Positions 32,642-40,863 of a stretch of 64,000 bases of DNA are shown piece after piece; position 1 is the stretch's first letter, and every line of letters begins with the position of its first letter. The DNA lies in contig NZ_CP033324.1 of assembly GCF_003710085.1 (NCBI RefSeq), forward strand, positions 3,907,501-3,971,500. Direction: 5' to 3'. The notes below the pieces were generated by a model. It searched no databases. It had not been told where the DNA came from and was given only the letters and a program-made list of their open reading frames with translations. This DNA is from Nocardioides pantholopis. GTDB lineage: Bacteria; Actinomycetota; Actinomycetes; Propionibacteriales; Nocardioidaceae. The position numbers and the translations under genes are program-made.

Positions 32642-33192
32642 GCACCGAGCTCGACGACGCCGTCGAGCTCCTCGACCGCTCCCTCGCCTACACCGCCGGC
32701 GCCCTCGCCGGCGTCACCGACGAGCGGCTCGACGACCCGACGCCGTGCACGGGATGGACCCTGCGGGTGCTGCTGGCGCACATGGAGGACGCCCTCGACG
32801 CCTTCCTCGAGGCCGCCGGCGGGCAGGTGGTGGTCGTCGCAGGCTCCGGCTCGGGTGCCCGGCTGCGGGTGGAGGCCCTGCAGACCAAGGCCTGCCTGCT
32901 GCTGGGGACCTGGGTGCGCGCCCAGCCCGCGCGGGTCCGGGTGGGTGGGGCCGACCTGGGGGCCGGGCTGCTCGTCGGCACCGCGGCCCTGGAGGTCGGC
33001 CTGCACGGATGGGACGTCTCCCGGGCCACCGGGCTCGAGCGGGCCCTCCCGGACGGCCTCGCGGTCGGGCTGCTCCCCGTGGCCCACGAGGTCGTGCGGG
33101 AGGAGGACCGCGGGCTCCGGTTCGCCCCGCCCCGCCCGGCGGTGGACGGGTCGGCATCGGCCCAGCTGCTGGCGTTCACCGGCCGCTCCTGA
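32638..33192 (+). CDS. TIGR03086-type DinB-like metal-binding protein, coupled to the sigma factor
   Basis: A 184-residue DinB/maleylpyruvate-isomerase-N family protein starting at GTG 32638, which overlaps the sigma stop. The fold signature DPTPCTGWTLRVLLAHMEDAL gives the first metal histidine (LLAHM), and EVGLHGWDVSRATG the second. LFxxxR-type closing residues are absent. TIGR03086 members bind a metal and may use mycothiol. Coupling to an ECF sigma factor suggests it could sense the inducing compound or act as a modulator. No direct evidence for an anti-sigma role is visible. Confidence 0.8.
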   Translation: MSTELDDAVELLDRSLAYTAGALAGVTDERLDDPTPCTGWTLRVLLAHMEDALDAFLEAAGGQVVVVAGSGSGARLRVEALQTKACLLLGTWVRAQPARVRVGGADLGAGLLVGTAALEVGLHGWDVSRATGLERALPDGLAVGLLPVAHEVVREEDRGLRFAPPRPAVDGSASAQLLAFTGRS

Positions 33193-33225
33193 CCTCGCCG
33201 GCGCCCGCAGCCCGCACGGGGCCGG

Positions 33226-34212
33226 TCAGAGCCAGTGCAGCGACCGGCCGTGCCCGTGGGTGAGCGCGACCGCCTGACCGTCGATGCCGAGCACGAACGT
33301 GGCGTGGTCCTCGGGAATTCGCGGGGCCGTGGCGCTGACCCGCGGCAGCACCCGCTTGCCCTCGTTGCTGACCCAGCGGCAGGCGCCGGCGGAGACCAGC
33401 TCCAGCACATGGTCCTGGAAGCGCTCGCGGTCCTCGTCCTCGAGGTAGGCGATCACCGCCGTGTGGAACACGACGACCGGGCCGTGCTCGGCGGCTTGCT
33501 CGACCAGGGCGGGCAGCCGGTCGAGCAGGTCCCCGGCGACCAGGTGCGGCGGCTCCGCGCGGGCGATCGAGGCCGCGTGCCGCAGCCGCTCGCGGCGCTC
33601 CTGCTGCTCGGGCCAGACCAGGTTCTCCAGCCAGGACGTCGCGTCGGAGTCGGTGACGTCGAGCGGATGCAGGTCGATCCCGCCGCGCCAGGCCACCTCG
33701 GGCAGCCGCTGCGGCAGCGGCGCCGGGCCGCTCACCTCGCAGACCAGCCGCGGCTGCGGGCCGAGCAGCACCGGGCCCTCCGGGGTGTGCCACTCATAGC
33801 CCCACCGGTCGGGGTAGAGGCACAGCCCGGCGCTGGCGCCGACCTCGAGCAGCGCGGGCGGTCGCGCCAGCCCGAGCGCCGTGAACGCCGGCAGCAGCGT
33901 CGCCAGTCGACCCGCCTCGTTGGTCTGCGTGGCCCGGGCGAGGATCGTCGCGCGGATCGTGCCGTCGTCGCCGAGCAGGGCCTCGCGCAGCGCGGCGTAC
34001 GGCCCCGGGGCGTGTACGCCGTGCCAGCGGGCCGCGGCGAAGACCAGGTTCGGCTGCTGCTTGCCGGACGGCAGGGTGCCCAGCCAGGCCAGCACGTCGC
34101 GATCCTCGGCGACCGCCGAGGCCCAGGCGCTGAAGCACGGCGAGTCGCGGGCGTCCTCCCCGAAGCGGGTGTACTGCACGGCGGCGTCGGCGTAGGGCTC
34201 CATGCCGGTCAT
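33226..34212 (-). CDS. DUF2332 family protein
   Basis: A 328-residue protein of DUF2332. It begins with YTRFGEDARDSPCFSAWASAVAED and has the family phrases ATQTNEAGRLATLLPAF and LLEVGASAGLCLYPDRWGY, a Rossmann-like glycine turn that resembles a methyltransferase SAM loop. VVVFHTAVIAYLEDEDRERF and WVSNEG near the C-terminus are also conserved in the family. The function is unknown; a SAM-dependent methyltransferase-like fold is a reasonable inference. It stands alone, convergent with the TIGR03086 gene and divergent from the NfeD-like gene. Confidence 0.88.
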   Translation of the reverse strand: MTGMEPYADAAVQYTRFGEDARDSPCFSAWASAVAEDRDVLAWLGTLPSGKQQPNLVFAAARWHGVHAPGPYAALREALLGDDGTIRATILARATQTNEAGRLATLLPAFTALGLARPPALLEVGASAGLCLYPDRWGYEWHTPEGPVLLGPQPRLVCEVSGPAPLPQRLPEVAWRGGIDLHPLDVTDSDATSWLENLVWPEQQERRERLRHAASIARAEPPHLVAGDLLDRLPALVEQAAEHGPVVVFHTAVIAYLEDEDRERFQDHVLELVSAGACRWVSNEGKRVLPRVSATAPRIPEDHATFVLGIDGQAVALTHGHGRSLHWL

Positions 34213-34317
34213 CCTGCTCGTTGCCTGGTCCGGTGTCCCCGTGACAACGGTCTCGGCTATCTTCGGGGGCCCGGACCCGCGTGCGGCGGTCCGACGGCCT
34301 GCGGGGGGAGCAGCCGC

Positions 34318-34860
34318 GTGACGACCTTCCTGGTGATCGGGGTGCTGGGCCTGGTCCTGCTCACGGTCTCGCTGGTCGTCGGCGACTTCCTCGACGGCGT
34401 CCTCGACGGGCTGTTCGACGGCCTGGGCGGCGACGTGTTCTCCACCGCGGTGATCGGCGCGTTCGTCTCCGCGTTCGGCTTCGGCGCCGCCGCGGCCGAG
34501 GGGGCGGACCTGCCCCTGGGCGTCGTGCTCCCGGTCGGTCTGGGCGCCGGCCTGGTCTTCGGCTGGTTCGCGACCTGGCTGACCGGTCTGGTCCGGGGCG
34601 GCGGCAGCGACGGCACCCCCAGCACGTCCGACGCCGTCGGGCACGAGGGCTCGGTGACCACCGAGATCCCCGCCGACGGGCTGGGCACGGTGCGGATCCT
34701 CGTCGGCGGCCACGTGATCCGGCTCAACGCCCGTGCCGAGCTGCCCATCCCCGCCGGCACCGCCGTCCACGTGACCGGTGTGCTCTCGCCGACCGCCGTC
34801 ACGGTGGCCCCGGTGTGGCCCGAGGCGCTCGAGCTCGACGGGCCCGACCCGGCCCCCTGA
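34318..34860 (+). CDS. NfeD-like membrane protein, flotillin partner
   Basis: A 180-residue protein starting at GTG 34318 with two or three hydrophobic segments (residues about 3-22, 38-58 and 66-90) and a C-terminal soluble domain of about 70 residues (GHEGSVTTEIPADGLGTVRI, GTAVHVTGVLSPTAVTVAPV) that looks like the NfeD OB fold. NfeD proteins sit beside flotillins or stomatins across bacteria, and the next gene here is a flotillin 41 nt on. The two probably form a membrane microdomain scaffold. No protease domain is fused, so this is the short NfeD1b type. Confidence 0.8.
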   Translation: MTTFLVIGVLGLVLLTVSLVVGDFLDGVLDGLFDGLGGDVFSTAVIGAFVSAFGFGAAAAEGADLPLGVVLPVGLGAGLVFGWFATWLTGLVRGGGSDGTPSTSDAVGHEGSVTTEIPADGLGTVRILVGGHVIRLNARAELPIPAGTAVHVTGVLSPTAVTVAPVWPEALELDGPDPAP

Positions 34861-34901
34861 TCCCGTCCCGCGGCCGCGGGACCACTCCCGAAAGGAAACC
34901 C

Positions 34902-36410
34902 GTGGACTCAGCACTCGTGCCGGTCATCGGTCTGGTCGTCCTCTTCGTGCTCCTCGTGCTGCTGGTCACCAGCAGGTACAAGGTCGCGGGGCCGAACCAG
35001 GCGTTCATCGTCACCGGCCGCAAGGGCAAGGCGGTGCTCAACCCCGAGACGGGCGCGCTGACCACCGACCTGTCCGGGCAGAAGGTCATCCTCGGTGGTG
35101 GCACGTTCGTGATCCCGTTCGTGCAGAAGCTCGGCACGCTCGACCTGTCCAGCCGCCGGATCTCGGTGCAGATCCGCGGCGCGGTCTCCGGGCAGGGCAT
35201 CAAGCTGAACGTCGAGGGCGTCGCGATCGTCAAGGTCGGCGGCAACGCCGACCAGATCCGGCTCGCCGCCCAGCGGTTCCTGTCCCAGCAGGGCGACGTC
35301 GAGGCGTTCACCCAGGAGGTGCTCGCCGGTGCGCTGCGCTCGATCGTGGGCGGCCTGACCGTGGAGCAGATCATCCGGGACCGCGCGGCGTTCGCGCAGC
35401 GGGTCGCCGACGAGTCGGAGAACTCGCTGACCGGCCAGGGCCTGATCCTCGACACCTTCCAGATCCAGGACGTCACCGACGACGGCAGCTACCTCGCCGA
35501 CCTCGGCCGTCCGGAGGCGGCGCGGATCGGCCAGGCCGCCTCGATCGCCGAGGCCAACGCCCGCCAGGCCGCCGAGCAGGCGCGGATCAAGGCCGAGGAG
35601 GAGATCGCGATCTCCCAGCGCACGCTCGCGCTGAAGCAGGCCGAGATCAAGGCCGAGACCGACGCCGCGGCGGCGACCGCGGCCGCCGCCGGCCCGCTGG
35701 CCCAGGCCGAGCGCGACCAGACGATCCTGCTGGAGCAGGAGAAGGTGGCGGTGCGCCAGGCCGCCCTCACCGAGCGCCAGCTCGAGACCGAGGTCCGCAA
35801 GCCCGCTGACGCCGCCCGGTACAAGGTGGAGCAGGAGGCGGAGGCGAACCGGAACTCCGAGATCGCCGCCGCGGAGGCGCGCAAGGCCGCCTCGATCGCC
35901 GCCGCCCAGGCCAAGGCCGAGGAGGCCCGGCTCAGCGGTGAGGCGGAGAAGTCCCGGCGTACGGCGCTCGCCGAGGCCGAGGCCGTCGAGGGCGCCAAGC
36001 GCGGTGAGGCCGAGAAGGCCCGCCGTACCGCCGAGGCCGAGGCGACCCGCGCCGAGGGCGAGGCGCAGGCGGCCGCGACCCTGGCCGTCGGCCAGGCCGA
36101 GGCCGAGGCGATGGACAAGCGCGCGGACGCGTTCGCGCACTACAACGACGCCGCGGTGCTCCAGATGCTGATCGAGGTGCTCCCGCAGATCGCCCGCGAG
36201 GTGGCCGCGCCGATCGCCTCGATCGACCAGCTGACGGTCGTGTCCACCGACGGCGCCGGCGCGATGCCGAAGCAGGTGACCGACAACGTCGTCCAGACGC
36301 TGTCGATGCTCAAGACCACCACCGGTCTGGACCTCGAGGGCCTGATCAAGCGGGCCGTCGACGGTGCCGTGCCGAGCCTGCCCGGCTCCGACGGCTCCTC
36401 CCCCAGCTGA
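34902..36410 (+). CDS. flotillin family protein (FloA/YuaG-like)
   Basis: A 502-residue flotillin from GTG 34902, preceded by AAAGGAAA. One N-terminal membrane helix (residues about 3-22) precedes the SPFH domain (YKVAGPNQAFIVTGRKGK, VIPFVQKLGTLDLSSRRI). From residue about 200 to 420 there is a long alanine/glutamate/arginine heptad region with many AEAE/ARKAASIAAAQAKAEEA blocks, forming the coiled coil. The C-terminus (DGAGAMPKQVTDNVVQTLSML) matches flotillins. It should oligomerise in lipid-ordered membrane zones and organise signalling and cell-wall enzymes, with the NfeD-like protein encoded upstream. Confidence 0.94.
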   Translation: MDSALVPVIGLVVLFVLLVLLVTSRYKVAGPNQAFIVTGRKGKAVLNPETGALTTDLSGQKVILGGGTFVIPFVQKLGTLDLSSRRISVQIRGAVSGQGIKLNVEGVAIVKVGGNADQIRLAAQRFLSQQGDVEAFTQEVLAGALRSIVGGLTVEQIIRDRAAFAQRVADESENSLTGQGLILDTFQIQDVTDDGSYLADLGRPEAARIGQAASIAEANARQAAEQARIKAEEEIAISQRTLALKQAEIKAETDAAAATAAAAGPLAQAERDQTILLEQEKVAVRQAALTERQLETEVRKPADAARYKVEQEAEANRNSEIAAAEARKAASIAAAQAKAEEARLSGEAEKSRRTALAEAEAVEGAKRGEAEKARRTAEAEATRAEGEAQAAATLAVGQAEAEAMDKRADAFAHYNDAAVLQMLIEVLPQIAREVAAPIASIDQLTVVSTDGAGAMPKQVTDNVVQTLSMLKTTTGLDLEGLIKRAVDGAVPSLPGSDGSSPS

Positions 36411-36426
36411 GCGAGGACCGCCACTC

Positions 36427-36525
36427 CTCGGGCACTTCCCGCGCATCTACGGCAGTGCAGTGCCCGAGAACCCCGGGGATCCCCGGTTCACCGGGGATCC
36501 CCGGCTCGGACCGGGGCTCCCGGGG
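36427..36525. terminator. palindrome cluster between convergent flotillin and SSADH genes
   Basis: CTCGGGCACT (36427-36436) pairs with AGTGCCCGAG (36459-36468). Two perfect 14-bp palindromes CCGGGGATCCCCGG follow (36473-36486 and 36491-36504), then a degenerate third near 36511-36524. The 115-nt gap lies between two genes that converge, so it probably works as a bidirectional terminator. The repeated BamHI-like palindrome could also be a dispersed repeat. Confidence 0.6.
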
Positions 36526-37983
36526 TCAGCCGGCCGGCAGGGCGACGTAGGTGGTCTCGAGGTACTCCTCGATGCCCTCGAACCCACCCTCGCGGCCGAC
36601 CCCGCTGGCCTTCATGCCGCCGAACGGGGCGGCGGCGTTCGAGATCAGCCCGGTGTTGATGCCGACCATCCCGAAGTCCAGGGACTCCGCCAGCCGGATG
36701 GTGCGGGCCAGGTCGCTGGTGTAGGCGTAGGAGGCGAGGCCGTACTCGGTGTCGTTCGCCCGGGCCACGGCCTCCTCCTCGGTCTCGAAGGTCGTGATCG
36801 GCGCGACCGGGCCGAAGATCTCCTCGGTGTTGATGGCGGAGGAAGGCGAGACGTCGAGCAGCACGGTCGGCTCGTAGAAGAACCCGGCCCGCTCCGGCGC
36901 CGAGCCGCCGGTGAGCACCCGGGCGCCGTCGTCGACCGCGGCGGCGACCAGCCGGCCCACGGACTCCAATGCCTTCTCGTCGATCAGCGGGCCGACGTCC
37001 ACGCCGTCGTCCTGACCGCGCCCGAGGCGCAGCCCGCCCATCCGCTCGGCCAGCCGGTGCGCGAAGTCCTCGGCGACCGAGGCCTCCACCAGGAACCGGT
37101 TCGCCGCGGTGCAGGCCTCGCCCATGTTGCGCATCTTCGCCACCATGGCGCCCTCGACCGCCGCGTCCAGGTCGGCGTCGGCGAAGACCAGGAACGGCGC
37201 GTTGCCGCCCAGCTCCAGGCTCAGCCGCTGCAGCTGGTCGGCGGACTGGCGCACCATCGTCCGGCCGACCCCGGTGGAGCCGGTGAAGCTGACCTTGCGC
37301 AGCCGGAAGTCGCCCTGCAGCGCCTCGCTGACAGCACCGGCCTCGGACGTCGGGACGACGTTGAGCACGCCGTCGGGCAGACCGGCCTCGGCCAGCACCC
37401 CGGCCAGCGCGAGCATCGTGAGCGGGGTCTGAGAGGCGGGCTTGACCACCATCGTGCAGCCCGCGGCGACCGCTGGCGCGATCTTGCGGGTGCCCATCGC
37501 CAGCGGGAAGTTCCACGGGGTCACGAACAGGCACGGCCCGACCGGCTTGCGGACCGTCAGCAGCCGGCTGCCGCCCGCGGGGTCGTTCATCCAGCGGCCG
37601 TGGATGCGCACCGCCTCCTCGGAGAACCAGCGGAAGAACTCGTTGCCGTAGGACACCTCGCCGCGGGCCTCGGGCACGGTCTTGCCCATCTCCAGGCTCA
37701 TCAGCTCGGCGAAGTCGTCGGCGCGCTCCCGGACCAGCTCGAACGCGCGGCGCAGCACCTCCCCGCGCTCCCGCGGAGCCGTGCGGGCCCAGGCGGACTG
37801 GGCGGCCGCGGCGGCGTCCAGCGCCTCCATGGCGTCCGCGACGGAGGCGTCGGCGACACTGGTCAGCACCGTTCCGTCGGCGGGGTCGATCACGTCGAAG
37901 CGCCGACCCTGGGACGCCTCACGCCAGGCGCCGCCGACGAAGAGGTTGCGCTGCTTCTCGGGAATCAGGTCGAGTCCACTCAT
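36526..37983 (-). CDS. gabD: NAD(P)-dependent succinate-semialdehyde dehydrogenase family protein
   Basis: A 485-residue aldehyde dehydrogenase. The N-terminus LIPEKQRNLFVGGAWREA, the proton-network FVTPWNFPLAM near residue 155, nucleotide turn FTGSTGVGRTM, catalytic glutamate in LELGGNAPF and cysteine in MGEACTAANRF are in order. ECF-less MVGINTGLISNAAAPFGGMKASGVGREGG near the C-terminus is characteristic of GabD. It would oxidise succinate semialdehyde to succinate in GABA/4-hydroxybutyrate use. It seems monocistronic; no GABA transaminase is adjacent, so the precise aldehyde is inferred from similarity. Confidence 0.9.
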   Translation of the reverse strand: MSGLDLIPEKQRNLFVGGAWREASQGRRFDVIDPADGTVLTSVADASVADAMEALDAAAAAQSAWARTAPRERGEVLRRAFELVRERADDFAELMSLEMGKTVPEARGEVSYGNEFFRWFSEEAVRIHGRWMNDPAGGSRLLTVRKPVGPCLFVTPWNFPLAMGTRKIAPAVAAGCTMVVKPASQTPLTMLALAGVLAEAGLPDGVLNVVPTSEAGAVSEALQGDFRLRKVSFTGSTGVGRTMVRQSADQLQRLSLELGGNAPFLVFADADLDAAVEGAMVAKMRNMGEACTAANRFLVEASVAEDFAHRLAERMGGLRLGRGQDDGVDVGPLIDEKALESVGRLVAAAVDDGARVLTGGSAPERAGFFYEPTVLLDVSPSSAINTEEIFGPVAPITTFETEEEAVARANDTEYGLASYAYTSDLARTIRLAESLDFGMVGINTGLISNAAAPFGGMKASGVGREGGFEGIEEYLETTYVALPAG

Positions 37984-38082
37984 GGCGCGATCTTGTCACT
38001 TGGCCGAAACCCGGGACAGCGCTTGAGCCGCGTGGAATCCTTGAGGTGTCGACTTCGGAGGGAGCACTTTGAAGCGACACGG

Positions 38083-38112
38083 ACCCCTCGTCGACCCCAT
38101 GCGACGAGGGGT
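38083..38112. terminator. hairpin downstream of the penicillin-binding protein gene
   Basis: ACCCCTCGTCG (38083-38093) pairs perfectly with CGACGAGGGGT (38102-38112) around an 8-nt loop. It begins 22 nt downstream of the PBP stop (38134, minus strand) and precedes the SSADH promoter region. No U tract follows, as is common for actinobacterial terminators. Confidence 0.55.
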
Positions 38113-38133
38113 TCGCTCCGTCCTGGGTCTGCC

Positions 38134-40047
38134 TCAGCCGGCGGCGCGCAGGAACGCCTCTAGGACCGGGCCCGCGGTCGTGGAGCCGGACTGGCCCTCC
38201 TCGACGAAGACCGCGACCGCGAGGTCGCCCTGGGCGGCCACCATCCAGGCGTGGGTGCCGAGCCGCGCGCCGGTGCCGTACTCGGCCGTCCCGGTCTTCG
38301 CGATCACCGGCGGCCCCGGCAGGTCGGCCAGCGCCCGGCCGCTGCCCTCGGTCACGACCGCCCGGAGCATGCCCTGCAGGGCCCGGGTCTGGGCCGCGGT
38401 GAGCGGCTCGACGTCCCCGGGGGGCGCGACCTCGACGCCCTCGATCATCCGCGGCACCACCGGCGCGCCGTGCTGGACCGTGCCGACGACCGCCGCCATC
38501 GCCATCGGCGAGGCCAGGATCCTGCCCTGCCCGATCAGGTTCGCGGCGGCCTCGGTCTGCGACGCCGGCGGCTCCACGCTGCCGAAGTACGCCGGGAAGC
38601 CGAGGTCGTGGTCGCGACCCAGCCCGAGCGAGGCCGCGGCGTCGGCGAGGTCGGTCTCCCCCAGCTGGTCGCGCTGGGAGATGAAGGCGGTGTTGCAGGA
38701 GTTCGCGACAGCCGTGCGCAGCGGGACCCGGCCCAGCGCCCCGGCCGGGTAGTCGGAGTAGTTCTTGAAGCGCTTGCCGTCGACGGTGAGGGTCGCGGTG
38801 CACGGCACGGTGCTGTCCGGGGTCAGCCCGGCCCGCAGCAGCGCCAGGCTGCTCACGGCCTTGAAGGTCGACCCGGGCGCGAACTGCCCGAAGGTGGCGA
38901 TGTTGTACCCGCCGGCGCCGGGGCCGTTGGCAGCGGCAAGGAGGTTGCCGGTGCTGGGCTGGAGCGCGACCAGCGCGCTGGCCGGGCCGATGTCCGCGAG
39001 CAGGGACTCGGCCTCGACCTGGAGGTCCGCGTCGAGGGTGAGCCGCAGGTCCTCCCCGGGGACGGGCTCGGAGCGGAACAGCTCGCGCTCGTCGTCGCCG
39101 CCCGCGGGGTCGTCGGAGATCGCGTTGACCACGACGCCAGGGGTGCCACGCAGCTGCTCGTCGTAGCGGGCCTGGAGACCGGAGAGCCCGGCCTGATCGC
39201 CGGGCTGGTGGGCCGCGGGGTCCTCGGCGACCATCTCCGCGGTCACCGGACCGACGGTGCCGAGGATGGGGGCCGCGAACTCACGGGTCGGCGCCAGCGG
39301 CCGCTCGTCGGGGATGGCGAGCACTCCGGGGACGGTCGGGTAGCGCCGCGCCACCGCCGCGGGGACGTCGTCGCGCCGGTAGGTGATCGCCTCGACGAAG
39401 GCCTTCGGGCCGGCGGCGCGCACCTGCTTGACGTACGGCGCGACCTCGATCCCGACCAGGCCGGCGAGGGTCCGGGCCGCGCCGACCGCGGCGGGCGCGG
39501 AGACGGCGCCGCGGTCGACGCCGAGTCGCAGCACCGGACGGTCGGTGACCAGCGCGAGCCCGCGGGCGCCCAGGATCTGTCCGCGCGGCGGGTCGACAGT
39601 GGTGGTCGCGAGCAGCTCGCCGTCGGTGAGCGAGGGCTCGACGAGCGCCGGGGACCATGCGGTCTCCCACTCCTCGTCGACCAGGCGCAGCGGCGCCTCG
39701 GTCTCATAGCTCCACCCGTCGGGGCCGAACGGCCAGGTCCAGCCCAGCACGGCGGTGGCGCGGTCGTCCCCGCTGGTCTGGACGTCGACCACGTCCACCC
39801 GCGGCTCGGCGTCCCCGAGCCGCTCGACGACCGCGTCGTAGCCGGCCTGGGCGGAGGCCGGGGTGACCCCGGACAGCTCACCGCGCGCCAGCCCGCTCGC
39901 CAGCGCGGCGGCGGCGTCGTCGGGGGCCGGCGGCCCGTCGGCCCCGGACTCGCCGGTGCAGCCGAGGAGCAGCCCGCCGGCGACGCCGAGGCCCAGGCCC
40001 GCCGCGAGCAGGCGGACAGCACGGGCGTGGGATCGGGATCGACGCAT
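38134..40047 (-). CDS. penicillin-binding protein with NTF2-like N-terminal domain (lipoprotein)
   Basis: A 637-residue class B-type transpeptidase. The signal peptide ends in a lipobox (GGLLLGC, cysteine about 30), so the protein is anchored to the outer face of the membrane as a lipoprotein. Residues about 40-150 are an NTF2-like MecA_N domain, 155-310 a PBP dimerisation domain, and 350-637 the transpeptidase with STFK (393-396), SCN (450-452) and KTGT (584-587). All three catalytic motifs are intact. MecA_N-type PBPs are low-affinity for beta-lactams in firmicutes; here resistance is only a possibility. Monocistronic. Confidence 0.94.
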   Translation of the reverse strand: MRRSRSHARAVRLLAAGLGLGVAGGLLLGCTGESGADGPPAPDDAAAALASGLARGELSGVTPASAQAGYDAVVERLGDAEPRVDVVDVQTSGDDRATAVLGWTWPFGPDGWSYETEAPLRLVDEEWETAWSPALVEPSLTDGELLATTTVDPPRGQILGARGLALVTDRPVLRLGVDRGAVSAPAAVGAARTLAGLVGIEVAPYVKQVRAAGPKAFVEAITYRRDDVPAAVARRYPTVPGVLAIPDERPLAPTREFAAPILGTVGPVTAEMVAEDPAAHQPGDQAGLSGLQARYDEQLRGTPGVVVNAISDDPAGGDDERELFRSEPVPGEDLRLTLDADLQVEAESLLADIGPASALVALQPSTGNLLAAANGPGAGGYNIATFGQFAPGSTFKAVSSLALLRAGLTPDSTVPCTATLTVDGKRFKNYSDYPAGALGRVPLRTAVANSCNTAFISQRDQLGETDLADAAASLGLGRDHDLGFPAYFGSVEPPASQTEAAANLIGQGRILASPMAMAAVVGTVQHGAPVVPRMIEGVEVAPPGDVEPLTAAQTRALQGMLRAVVTEGSGRALADLPGPPVIAKTGTAEYGTGARLGTHAWMVAAQGDLAVAVFVEEGQSGSTTAGPVLEAFLRAAG

Positions 40048-40109
40048 GCCCTTCTTCTATCAGCCGACGCCGACGCCAGTCGTGTCAGTTGCCGGCGCGC
40101 GGAGCCAAC

Positions 40110-40517
40110 TCAGCCGCCGGCCCCCGCCACCAGGTCCTCGACGTGGGCTGCGAAGCGCGGGCAGGTCGCGACGTCGTGGGCCCGGCAGCGCAGCGCGTGC
40201 AGCGTCATCTCCCGGGAGCGCTCCATGTCTGCCATCCGCTGCTCGAGGTCCGCGAGGTGAGCCTCCAGGACCCGGTGCCGGTCGTTCGCCTCCGCGTCCA
40301 GCAGCACCCCGATCTGCTCCAGGGTCATGCCCGCCTGCTTGTTGCGCACGATCACCGCCACCCGGACCAGGTCGTCGACCCCGTAGCGACGTCGGCCGGC
40401 CGCGTCGCGGGCGGGCTGGAGCAGGCCGACGTCCTCCCAGTGCCGAAGCACGTGCGTGCCGATCCCGAACTTGGCGGCCAGGTCCCCCACGGATCCGGTC
40501 CAGGCAGCTGACTTCAT
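40110..40517 (-). CDS. MerR family regulator with C-x7-C pair
   Basis: A 135-residue MerR protein. The HTH/wing is GSVGDLAAKFGIGTHVLRHWEDVG with RRRYGVDDLVRVAVIVRNKQAG, followed by a dimerisation helix (residues 70-108). The C-terminal loop carries cysteines 111 and 119 in ALRCRAHDVATCPRF, with the C-x7-C-P spacing of copper-sensing CueR, though other CueR cysteines are missing. It might sense a thiol-reactive or metal ligand. The matching promoter type occurs at 42613, 2 kb away upstream of a CxxC flavin reductase; that pairing is a guess. Start could be two codons earlier at a GTG. Confidence 0.85.
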   Translation of the reverse strand: MKSAAWTGSVGDLAAKFGIGTHVLRHWEDVGLLQPARDAAGRRRYGVDDLVRVAVIVRNKQAGMTLEQIGVLLDAEANDRHRVLEAHLADLEQRMADMERSREMTLHALRCRAHDVATCPRFAAHVEDLVAGAGG

Positions 40518-40708
40518 GTCCACATTAAGTCGCAGGAGGGTCCTCCACGCAACCCGAGCCGCGCGGCGTCCCCCGGAGTTTGCCCCGTGGGGTTCCGGGA
40601 AGCATGGCGATCCGCATCCGGGTTCGTCACGCACCTCTTCCTCGGGTTCTCGATGGTGACGACAGACCGCCTCCACCCAGTGAGCTCGAGCCTGCGAAAG
40701 GGACCACC

Positions 40709-40863
40709 GTGCCTCCGAGAGCCCCCCGTCTTCTCGCCGTCGTGACCCTCGCCCTCAGCGTGCTGGTCGTGCCCACGGGAGCTGCGCTCGCCGCCTCGCC
40801 GACCGTGGCGACGACCGTGGCGACGACCGCAGCGCCGCGGCAACGGAGGAAGCCGGGCGGCTG
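40709..40863 (+). pseudogene. signal-peptide fragment, out of frame with the vWA protein body
   Basis: From GTG 40709 (GAAAGGGA 5-10 nt upstream) this frame encodes a textbook Sec signal, PPRAPRLLAVVTLALSVLVV followed by PTGAALAA, then ASPTVATTVATTAAP, and stops at TGA 40862-40864. The vWA protein body is in a different frame that picks up AATEEAGRLMLVLDSSGSM at the same place. One nucleotide lost, or two gained, near 40830-40845 would explain this. The two parts surely belong to one ancestral gene. A sequencing error in this GC-rich stretch is the simplest alternative. Confidence 0.72.

Noticed and set aside
38134..40047. Beta-lactam resistance determinant (mecA-like)
   Set aside because: The NTF2-like domain alone does not show low beta-lactam affinity; similar PBPs are ordinary in actinobacteria.
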